NCBI RefSeq assembly: GCF_017571495.1
Contig: NZ_JAGETZ010000022.1
Span: 32,240 to 96,239 of the forward strand
Reading direction: 5' to 3'
From: Hymenobacter negativus
GTDB taxonomy: Bacteria > Bacteroidota > Bacteroidia > Cytophagales > Hymenobacteraceae
DNA: 64,000 nt
Below are positions 57,186-64,000 of this stretch, piece after piece. A program made the position numbers and the translations under genes. Under the pieces are notes generated by a model. The model did no database searches, was not told where the DNA came from, and saw nothing but the letters and a program-made list of their open reading frames with translations. Each line of letters opens with the position of its first letter. The first letter of the stretch is position 1.

Positions 57186-59627
57186 CTATTCGAGCACGAC
57201 TTTGCGAGTCAGTACCTGTGAGCCAGCTTCTACGCGCAAGGTGTAGAGGCCGGTGGCCAGGTTGCGGGTGCTCAGGGTCTGCTCGGCGGCAGCGGTGAGG
57301 TTTTTGGTGAGCACGACTTGTCCCAGGGCGTTGAGCAGGGTTGCCTGGCCGGCGCCGCTCAGGCCACTGAGCTTGAGGGTGAGCTGGCCGGTGCTGCTGG
57401 GGTTGGGGTACACCAGCAGCGCATCGGTATCGGTTTGGGCCCGGGCCGCCAGTACGCCAGCCGAAGGCGCGATGGTGAAAGTGCCCGACGGGTCGGAGCT
57501 GCCGTAGCCGCTCACGGCCATATAGTAGCGGGTGCCCACGGTCAGGCCCGCCACGTTTACCGGTGCGGTGATGGCTGTGCTGTTGCTGCCCGAAGAAACG
57601 CAGCTCACCAGCGCAAATGGTCCGGCCGAGCAGCTCGGCGAGGAGTACACCCGCACCATGCCGGCGGCCGTGCCGGTGAAAGCGAAAGTAGCCGTAGTGC
57701 TTGAGGCAACGAAGCTAAACCACACGTCTTTCGGCAGGCTTGCTGGCGAGCAGGCCGGAGTTGAGATGCCGGGTTGCGAGCTGGTAGTAGCACCAACGTT
57801 TGTGCTGGTGAGCACACCAGCGCCCAGGCCTATCGCGCCGCAAGGCTCGTTGTTGGCCGGAGCCGTGAGCGGGGTGGCGAAGCTGATGGGGCCCGCCAGG
57901 ATGCTGCTGCCATTGAAGCCGCCGCACACCTGCTGCACGTAGAATTCATAGTTGGTGTTGGCCTGTAGGCCGGTCACAGTCGTAGTTTGGCCCGTAATGC
58001 CGGTGATGGAAGTGCTGCCGGTGCCGGAAGGAGGGGTAAAGCCCACCGGACCATAAATAACCGTAAAGGTGTTGCCCGTGCTGGAGGCTAATGTCCAGTT
58101 CAGTACGGCCGTAGTGTTGGTGATGGTGCCAACGGCGAGGCCAATTGGAGGCGGGCAGTTGGGTACTGGCACAGCGCAAATCGTGAAACTACCCAGCGTG
58201 GGCTGGAAGCTGTCATAGGCGCCCACCCGTACGTAGTACGTAGTGCTGGGCGTGAGGCCGGTCAGGTCCAGGTCCGGGGCAGGCGTGGTGTTGTCGCCTG
58301 ATGCTGCGCAGTTCAGGAAGGTGAGTGTGCCGGTGCAGCTAGCTCCCGAATATGCCCGCACGGTGTTGGCCGCAGTACCCGTCACGCTGATGCGAACCTG
58401 GGTGCTGGTAGGGCCAGTGGCGGCGGTGGTGAACTTATACCACACATCGGCAGGCGTAGTGGTGGGGAAGCCTGCAGCACAGGAACCAGCCGATACCCCC
58501 GTGGTGGGCGTAGCGCCAAAGCTGGTAGTCGAAAGTGGGGTGCAGGTATTGTTTATTGTGAGAATGGCCGCGCCGCAGGGCTCATCGTTCACAATCTGCG
58601 TGGTGAAGGAGCCAGCGTTTGAGCGGGTGCTGTTGCCGTTGGTGCCGCCGCAGTTGGCCGTCACGTAGAACTGGTAGGTGGTGCCGGGGGCTAGGCCCGT
58701 GATGTTGTAGGGCGGAGTTGGCACGTTGGTGGCCGTCGTGTAGGTATTGGTAGGCGATGAAATCTGATTGGGGTCGAAGCCAGCGGGGCCGTAGAGCACG
58801 GTATACGTAGCGCCCGTTGTGGCTTGCCAGGAAAGCGCCGCCGTGGTGGTGGTGGTAGTACCCGTGAGCAGGCGCGGCGTAGCGCAGGGGCTGGGTGCGG
58901 GCGGCGTGAACGAATACACCTGGCCCGTGGCGGGCAGGCTGCCGATATTGTCGGTTTCGGTGACGGCGCTAACCGTTGCCGTGGGTGATGAGTCGCTGAG
59001 CGACAGGAAAGTGCCCGGCCCCGAGCCTACCCCCGACAAGCCAATGGAAGCGGCCGCACCGGTAATGGGAGCACCAGCCAACTGCGTGTAGACAAATCGC
59101 ACCACATTGGTGCCTTCCACCAGCTGCACCTGCATGGAGAAGGAAGGACCGGTGCTGTTGCCGTAACGAATCCAGTTTTTCCACTCGAAGGTGAAAGTGC
59201 GGTTAGGCGAGGCCCCGGTAGTCAGGTAGCTGGCCGTGCCGTTCGTGCCGTTCAGGTCATCCCAGAAGGGGGCTACCAGCGGGCGCTCGCTGGCCGCGCC
59301 GGTGGCCAGCTCATTGGTCAGGTTGCTGTAGGTAGAGCTGGTGTTGAAAGTGAGCCAGCCGTTGGAAGATACCTTGCAGCTGGTGTAAACCGTGCCATCG
59401 AAAGTGAAGTTGAAGCCCAGCGGGATGGTCCCGGAAATCTGGTCATCGCCCTCAATAGATGATTCGCTGGTGGCCGTGGATGGCAGCGGCGTGAAGGTGC
59501 CGCTGCTCGGCGCGAAAGAGTAGGTGTCGACCTGAGCATGTCCCTGGCGTGCGGTCAGCATAAGGCCCGCTAGCAGCAGGCCACTGCCCCACGTGCCGAG
59601 TCGGCGCGTACGTAACAATGTTTTCAT
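57186..59627 (-). CDS. T9SS-exported Fn3-rich adhesin-like protein, paralogue A
   Basis: An 813-aa protein. Signal peptide (MKTLLRTRRLGTWGSGLLLAGLMLTARQGHAQ). An N-terminal beta-sandwich (about 33-240) with GDDQISGTIPLGFNFTFDGTVYTSCKVSSNGWLTF is followed by fibronectin type III repeats (LSWQATTGATYTVLYGPAGFDP, GLAPGTTYQFYVTANCGG). These alternate with Cys-bearing domains (NDEPCGAAILTINNTCTPLS). The last ~75 residues are a type A T9SS tail (VYPNPSSTGQLTLKLSGLSG). It is expected at the surface; ligand unknown. The next two genes upstream are clear paralogues with almost identical tails. Confidence 0.88.
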   Translation of the reverse strand: MKTLLRTRRLGTWGSGLLLAGLMLTARQGHAQVDTYSFAPSSGTFTPLPSTATSESSIEGDDQISGTIPLGFNFTFDGTVYTSCKVSSNGWLTFNTSSTYSNLTNELATGAASERPLVAPFWDDLNGTNGTASYLTTGASPNRTFTFEWKNWIRYGNSTGPSFSMQVQLVEGTNVVRFVYTQLAGAPITGAAASIGLSGVGSGPGTFLSLSDSSPTATVSAVTETDNIGSLPATGQVYSFTPPAPSPCATPRLLTGTTTTTTAALSWQATTGATYTVLYGPAGFDPNQISSPTNTYTTATNVPTPPYNITGLAPGTTYQFYVTANCGGTNGNSTRSNAGSFTTQIVNDEPCGAAILTINNTCTPLSTTSFGATPTTGVSAGSCAAGFPTTTPADVWYKFTTAATGPTSTQVRISVTGTAANTVRAYSGASCTGTLTFLNCAASGDNTTPAPDLDLTGLTPSTTYYVRVGAYDSFQPTLGSFTICAVPVPNCPPPIGLAVGTITNTTAVLNWTLASSTGNTFTVIYGPVGFTPPSGTGSTSITGITGQTTTVTGLQANTNYEFYVQQVCGGFNGSSILAGPISFATPLTAPANNEPCGAIGLGAGVLTSTNVGATTSSQPGISTPACSPASLPKDVWFSFVASSTTATFAFTGTAAGMVRVYSSPSCSAGPFALVSCVSSGSNSTAITAPVNVAGLTVGTRYYMAVSGYGSSDPSGTFTIAPSAGVLAARAQTDTDALLVYPNPSSTGQLTLKLSGLSGAGQATLLNALGQVVLTKNLTAAAEQTLSTRNLATGLYTLRVEAGSQVLTRKVVLE

Positions 59628-59793
59628 GATAAGGGGGTTGGGAAAAAGAGGTGGTGGAGGGGAAAAGGAACCTGGAAAACCTCAGGCCGGGGTAAGACAG
59701 GCAGTAGCTTCGGCCTGTAAGTTATAGAAACTGTTGGAAGCCTCCTTACATTATGCCTTTTTTTCTTTCTTCACCTATTTAGGCCAAAGCATT

Positions 59794-59830
59794 AAAAAAG
59801 GGGCTGTTCCATCGGAACAACCCCTTTTTT
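59794..59830 (-). terminator. Terminator of T9SS paralogue B
   Basis: 17-bp stem aaaaaaggggctgttcc (one G-T pair) with a 3-nt loop, 27 bp beyond the paralogue B stop. Confidence 0.9.
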
Positions 59831-59857
59831 AACTTAAATAATAATACTTGAGACTAC

Positions 59858-62707
59858 CTATTCGAGCACGACTTTGCGGGTCAGGGTCTGGTCGTTGGTG
59901 TCTACGCGCAGGGTGTAAACACCAGCAGCCAAGTTGCGGGTGCTCAGGGTCTGCTCGGCGGCAGCCGTGAGGTTTTTGGTGCGCACGACTTGTCCCAGGG
60001 CGTTGAGCAGGGTTGCTTGGCCGACTCCGCTCAGGCCGCTGAGCTTGAGGGTGAGCTGACCGGTGCTGCTGGGGTTGGGGTATACCAGCAAGGCATCGGT
60101 GTCAGTTTGGGTCCGGGCCGCCAGTACGCCAGCCGAAGGCGTAATGGTGAAGGTGCCGCCCGTATCCGAGCTGCCGTAGCCACTCACCGCCAGGTAATAG
60201 CGCGTGCCCACGGTCAGGCCCGTTACGTTCACGGGTGCGGTGATGGCCGTGTTATTGCTGCCCGAGGAAGTGCAGCTTACCAGCGCAAATGGTCCGGCCG
60301 AGCAGCTCGGCGAGGAGTACACCCGTACCATACCGGCCGGCGCACCTGTGACTGTGAAGGTGGCCGTCGTGCCCGTCGCAACGAAGCTAAACCACACATC
60401 CTTGGGTGAGCTTGCGGGAGAGCATACCGGAGTTGTGATGCCAGGCTGCAAGCTGGTGAGTGCACCTAGCGTAGTGCCGGTGCGTGTGCCGGCACCCAGG
60501 CCAATGGCGCCGCAGGGGTCGTCGTTGGTCGGAGCCGTGAGGGGAGTGCTGAAGCAGGTGGGGCCAACCCAAGCGCTGCTGCCATTGGCAGTACCGCAGT
60601 TCTGGCGCACGTAGAAGCAATAGCCCGTGGCGGGCGTCAGGCCTGTAACGGTTTGCGTAGTGGTGGTCAGGCCCGTAACCGTCGTGCCCGAACCTTGCGT
60701 GAAGTTTTGCAGGCCATACTCAATCTCATAGGTATTGCCGGTGGTGCCGCCGGTGGGAGCCACCCAGTTGAGGACCGCCGTGGTGTTGGTGGTAGTGCCT
60801 ACGCTCGGGCTGGTGGGCGCGGCGCAGTTCGAGGGCGAGGTAACGCACACGGCAATGGGGCCGGTGGTGTTGCCATTGTATGCCCATACCCGGATGTAGA
60901 GCACTTCGCCGGGCGTGCGGTTGGTCAGGTCGAGGAGCGAGTAGTTGCCGTTCGGGCTGCTATCGTCGTCGCAGCCAATGGAGGTCAGGGTACCGCAGGT
61001 ACCGGAGTATACGTTCAGGCCGGTGTCGACCACGTTGCTGCCGCCGGTGGGGGGCAGGGTCTGGATAGTGACCGCGCCACTGACCGGCACCGTTACTTTA
61101 AACCAGATGTCCTTGCTAACATAGCTGGCGCAGCTGGGGGCCGCAACACCCGTCGAAGCAGTAGCCGCCGTGTTGTCGGCACTAACCTGGGTAACGCAGG
61201 TGCCAAACTGAATGGGCACGTTGATGGCCCCGGCGCAATCATCGTTGGTGGGCGTAGTCGGGCCGGGCACTACGCATAGTGTGAAGGTGCTGGCGGCTGC
61301 CGTAGTGGGCTGGGTGCCCGTGGCATATACCCGCAGAAAGTACGTTTGACCGGCGGTGAGGCCGCCAATGGTGTTGTTGCCTGATGCGCCGGAGCCTACC
61401 GTGCCGCAGAAAACGCTGGTGGTGCTGGCGCAGGCTCCCGAGCGCACATCATAAGCCGCGCCAAACTGCGGAGTCAGCAAGATGGTGTGCGAGTTGCTGG
61501 TGGCAGTGAAGGAATACCACACATCATTAGCCGTCGTGCCGCCGCAGTTGGTGGTTGGGGCTACACTCTGCGTAGCGCCAAATACGGTGCCGCTTAGCGG
61601 GGTGGTGCAGGTGGCGGCCACGGTCAAGCCCACGGCCGTCGTGCACTCGTTGTTGGCAGGAGGGTTGGGGTTGGTGGTGAAGCTGCCGGCGTTGGAGATG
61701 GCGCTGCTGCCATTGGTCCCACCGCAGTTCTGAACCACATAGAACTGGTAGCCAGTCTGAGCCGTGAGGCCGGTAAGGGGAGCCGTGCTGTTGGCTGACG
61801 TGATGATGGAGTAGACGTTAGTTGATGAAGGCACCAACGCCGGGTTGAAACCAGTCGGACCGTATAGAATGGTGAACGGGCCGGGCGTGGTGTTCGATAC
61901 GGTATAGCTAACCGTGGCCGATGTATTGGTAATCGCCGTAACACTCAGGTTGCGGGGCGTGGGGCAAAGCGACGGGGCGGGCGGCGTAAAGGCGTATACT
62001 TGGCCGGCCGCCGGAGGTGTGGCGATGTTGCTGGTTTCAACCGTTGAGCTAGCCGTGGGCGTAGCCGTGGAGTTACTCAACGAAAGAAAGGAGCCACTCC
62101 CAGTGCCCACACCAGCCAAGCCGATGGAAGCAGTTGGAGAAGTCGGCGTTGCCGCTTCAGGCCGGTAGATGAATTCGACGCGGTTGGTGCCCTCATACAG
62201 CTTCGCCTGAAAAGAAATAGCGGGAGCCGTGGCGAGGTATCGCCACCGCCAGTTGCGCCACTCAAAGGTGAGTACCCGGTTCGGGGCTGTGCCCGTGAGT
62301 TGGTAGCCAGCATAGCTACTAGGGTCGCCACCGCCCAGGTCGTCCCATAGCGGAGCTACCAAGGGCCGTAGACTAGAGGACCCTGTCGCGAGGTCGTTGC
62401 CATTTGCATAATCGGCCGCACTGTTAAATGACAGAAAGCCGTTAGATGATGCATAAAAAGACGTGTAAGGGGTACCATCAAACACAAACGTGAAGCCGAT
62501 GGGCAGCACCCCCGAAATGTCGTCGTCGGTCAGAATATCTGGTACCGCCGTAGCCGTAGCCGGCAACTGCGTGTAAGTGCCCGTACTTGGAGCAAAGGTG
62601 TAGGTATCGACTTGGGCTTGGCTCAGGCGAGCAGTCAGCATCAAACCTGCCAGCAGCAAGCCTTTGCCCCACCGGCCAAGCCGTTTGGTGTGTAATAATG
62701 TTGCCAT
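59858..62707 (-). CDS. T9SS-exported Fn3-rich adhesin-like protein, paralogue B
   Basis: A 949-aa protein. Signal peptide (MATLLHTKRLGRWGKGLLLAGLMLTARLSQAQ) close to that of paralogue A. N-terminal sandwich with DDDISGVLPIGFTFVFDGTPY, then Fn3-like repeats (SYTVSNTTPGPFTILYGPTGF, NWVAPTGGTTGNTYEIEYG) and Cys domains. The Cys domains include one block absent from paralogue A (PNGNYSLLDLTNRTPGEVLYIRVWAYNG). It ends in a type A T9SS tail. The tail DNA is almost the same as in the neighbours. It sits between two terminators, so it is a separate transcript. Adhesin or matrix role inferred. Confidence 0.88.
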   Translation of the reverse strand: MATLLHTKRLGRWGKGLLLAGLMLTARLSQAQVDTYTFAPSTGTYTQLPATATAVPDILTDDDISGVLPIGFTFVFDGTPYTSFYASSNGFLSFNSAADYANGNDLATGSSSLRPLVAPLWDDLGGGDPSSYAGYQLTGTAPNRVLTFEWRNWRWRYLATAPAISFQAKLYEGTNRVEFIYRPEAATPTSPTASIGLAGVGTGSGSFLSLSNSTATPTASSTVETSNIATPPAAGQVYAFTPPAPSLCPTPRNLSVTAITNTSATVSYTVSNTTPGPFTILYGPTGFNPALVPSSTNVYSIITSANSTAPLTGLTAQTGYQFYVVQNCGGTNGSSAISNAGSFTTNPNPPANNECTTAVGLTVAATCTTPLSGTVFGATQSVAPTTNCGGTTANDVWYSFTATSNSHTILLTPQFGAAYDVRSGACASTTSVFCGTVGSGASGNNTIGGLTAGQTYFLRVYATGTQPTTAAASTFTLCVVPGPTTPTNDDCAGAINVPIQFGTCVTQVSADNTAATASTGVAAPSCASYVSKDIWFKVTVPVSGAVTIQTLPPTGGSNVVDTGLNVYSGTCGTLTSIGCDDDSSPNGNYSLLDLTNRTPGEVLYIRVWAYNGNTTGPIAVCVTSPSNCAAPTSPSVGTTTNTTAVLNWVAPTGGTTGNTYEIEYGLQNFTQGSGTTVTGLTTTTQTVTGLTPATGYCFYVRQNCGTANGSSAWVGPTCFSTPLTAPTNDDPCGAIGLGAGTRTGTTLGALTSLQPGITTPVCSPASSPKDVWFSFVATGTTATFTVTGAPAGMVRVYSSPSCSAGPFALVSCTSSGSNNTAITAPVNVTGLTVGTRYYLAVSGYGSSDTGGTFTITPSAGVLAARTQTDTDALLVYPNPSSTGQLTLKLSGLSGVGQATLLNALGQVVRTKNLTAAAEQTLSTRNLAAGVYTLRVDTNDQTLTRKVVLE

Positions 62708-62906
62708 AAGTATTTAGGTGAAGGGAAAAAGGTGAAAAAAGGGAACGTCAGGGGGTGGATGCGCCGTGGGTGACAGCAGAAAATATGGCCAAATTCTTAG
62801 CTAGCTATTTCTCGCCGCCTAATGTATGTATAAACCAGGTAATCATTCCAATATTCATTGGGATTTCATGAATGAGTGGGGTGTTATTTGCCCGTTCACC
62901 AAACAA

Positions 62907-62936
62907 AAAGGGCTGCTCCAACCGGAGCAGCCCTTT
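62907..62936 (-). terminator. Terminator of T9SS paralogue C
   Basis: Perfect 13-bp stem aaagggctgctcc and complement with 4-nt loop, 20 bp beyond the paralogue C stop on the minus strand. Confidence 0.85.
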
Positions 62937-62956
62937 CAACTGGAAGGGTAAAGTGC

Positions 62957-64000
62957 CTATTCCAGCACCACTTTGCGGGTAAGTACCTGCGTTCCGGCGG
63001 TTACGCGCAGGGTGTAAACGCCAGCGGCCAGGTTGCGGGTGCTCAGCGTTTGCTCGGCGGCAGTAGTCAGGTTTTTGGTGACTACTACTTGGCCCAGCGC
63101 ATTAAGCAGCGCAGCCTGGCTGGCGCCGCTGATGCCGCTCAACTTGAGGGTGAGCTGGCCGGTGTTGCTGGGGTTGGGGTACACCAGCAGCGCATCAGTA
63201 TTAACCTGGGTGCGGGCCGCCGTCACCAGGGCCGTGCCGGCAATGGTGAAGGAACCTTGGGCATCGGAGCTGCCGTAGCCGCTCACAGCAATATAGTAGC
63301 GCTGGCCAACCGTCAGGCCAGTCACATTCATCGGGGTGGTGAAGGCCGTGTTGTTGGCTCCCGAAGAAGCACAGGCTACCAGGTTAAACGGTCCGGCCGA
63401 GCAGCTGGGGCTGGAGTACACCCGCACCATGCCAGCCGGCGCACCGGTGAGCGTGAGGGTGGTGCTGGTGGCAGTCGGCGTGAAGGCGAACCACACATCC
63501 TTGGGCTGGCTGGCCGACGAGCAGGCGGGCAGCTGGATGCCGTTTTGCACGCTGGTAGTGGCACCTACGTTCGAAGCCGTGAGCGTGGTAGTGCCCAGCG
63601 TAGTAGCAGCGCAGGGGTCATCGTTGGCGGGAGCAGTCAGCAGCGTATTGAAGCAGTATTGGGTCGAAACCGCGCTGGCACCGTTGAAGCCGCCGCACAC
63701 TTGCTGCACCACGAAGCAGTAGTTGCTGTTGGGCTGCAGGTTGGTGAGCGTAGTGGTGAGGCCGGTGATGCCCGAAACCGTAGTGCTGCCCGCACCGCCC
63801 GGCGTGAAGCCCGACAGGCCATACTGCACCGTAAAGGTGCTGCCCGTGCTCACAGTAGCAGCCCAAGTCAGTACTGCCGAGGTGCTGGTCAGCGTGCCGT
63901 TGCCTAAGCCCGCTGGCGTAGCGCAGTTGGGCACCGGCGTGGCGCAGATGGTGAAGTTGCCCAAGGTACCGGCCGTGCTGTACTCATTCACGCGGATGTA
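62957..64000 (-). CDS. T9SS-exported Fn3-rich adhesin-like protein, paralogue C, cut by window edge
   Basis: The C-terminal 347 codons of a gene that continues past the right edge; the frame is open to 64000 (YIRVNEYSTAG). It carries an Fn3-like repeat (LTWAATVSTGSTFTVQYGLSGF), a Cys domain (ANDDPCAATTLGTTTLTASN) and a type A T9SS tail (VYPNPSNTGQLTLKLSGISG). Order and sequence follow paralogues A and B. A strong hairpin lies just past the stop. Confidence 0.88.
   Translation of the reverse strand, partial: YIRVNEYSTAGTLGNFTICATPVPNCATPAGLGNGTLTSTSAVLTWAATVSTGSTFTVQYGLSGFTPGGAGSTTVSGITGLTTTLTNLQPNSNYCFVVQQVCGGFNGASAVSTQYCFNTLLTAPANDDPCAATTLGTTTLTASNVGATTSVQNGIQLPACSSASQPKDVWFAFTPTATSTTLTLTGAPAGMVRVYSSPSCSAGPFNLVACASSGANNTAFTTPMNVTGLTVGQRYYIAVSGYGSSDAQGSFTIAGTALVTAARTQVNTDALLVYPNPSNTGQLTLKLSGISGASQAALLNALGQVVVTKNLTTAAEQTLSTRNLAAGVYTLRVTAGTQVLTRKVVLE

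Noticed and set aside
1..64000. Prophage or intact insertion sequence
   Set aside because: No transposase, integrase, capsid, terminase or tail gene is seen; the short inverted repeats have no coding capacity. The DUF3850 gene alone is not enough.

Overview
The window looks like a chromosomal segment of a Hymenobacter-like member of the Bacteroidota (Cytophagales). The reasons are high-GC coding, eight proteins carrying type IX secretion (T9SS) C-terminal signals, two outer-membrane beta-barrel receptors with CarboxypepD_reg-like N-termini, DUF1501/DUF1800 and Tal-Pgi fusion genes, and the Bacteroidota promoter element TAnnTTTG upstream of several genes. There is no rRNA, CRISPR array, prophage or intact insertion sequence. 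The organism name is an inference from gene content, not from a marker gene.

Layout. 1-10.4 kb: the 3' part of cysS, an M28 lipoprotein peptidase, a VCBS-repeat T9SS protein, a decayed Eco57I-like methylase, an LD-carboxypeptidase and two tandem secreted esterase paralogues. 10.4-15.2 kb: a methionine block, metY-metX-hom, read leftwards behind a TAnnTTTG promoter and a clear SAM-I (S-box) riboswitch. 15.2-31 kb: a LysM protein, a lipoprotein, an erythromycin-esterase fusion, a flippase-like membrane protein, a TonB-linked barrel receptor with a Gly/Pro tail, dxs, a Gfo/Idh oxidoreductase, a DUF3850 protein, a MarR-MFS operon with a visible operator, an SDR remnant and a second barrel receptor. 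32-36.4 kb: a LytS/LytTR-type two-component pair, then a two-gene island of an OLD/ABC-type AAA ATPase coupled to a small PD-(D/E)XK-like protein. 36.4-49 kb: a Tal-Pgi fusion, an SRPBCC membrane protein, an alpha/beta hydrolase, a frameshifted small membrane protein, an outer-membrane protein, the DUF1501/DUF1800 pair and a lamin-tail protein. 49-64 kb: asd, two tandem CarboxypepD_reg paralogues, an alkyladenine glycosylase, a GNAT enzyme, a PQQ sugar dehydrogenase with a T9SS tail, and three tandem T9SS adhesin-like paralogues, the last cut by the window edge.

How the genes work together. asd, hom, metX and metY cover the aspartate-to-homocysteine route except aspartate kinase and methionine synthase. 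Only the met block shows SAM control. Most of the rest serves the cell envelope: secreted T9SS cargo, barrel receptors and cell-wall enzymes.

The best candidate for an undescribed system is the ATPase/nuclease-like pair at 34.5-36.4 kb. It is translationally coupled, has its own promoter, and has an AT-rich core unlike its surroundings. Other points of interest are a ~105-bp inverted-repeat element present twice, a tRNA-like 59-mer, three decayed genes and several palindromic intergenic repeats.
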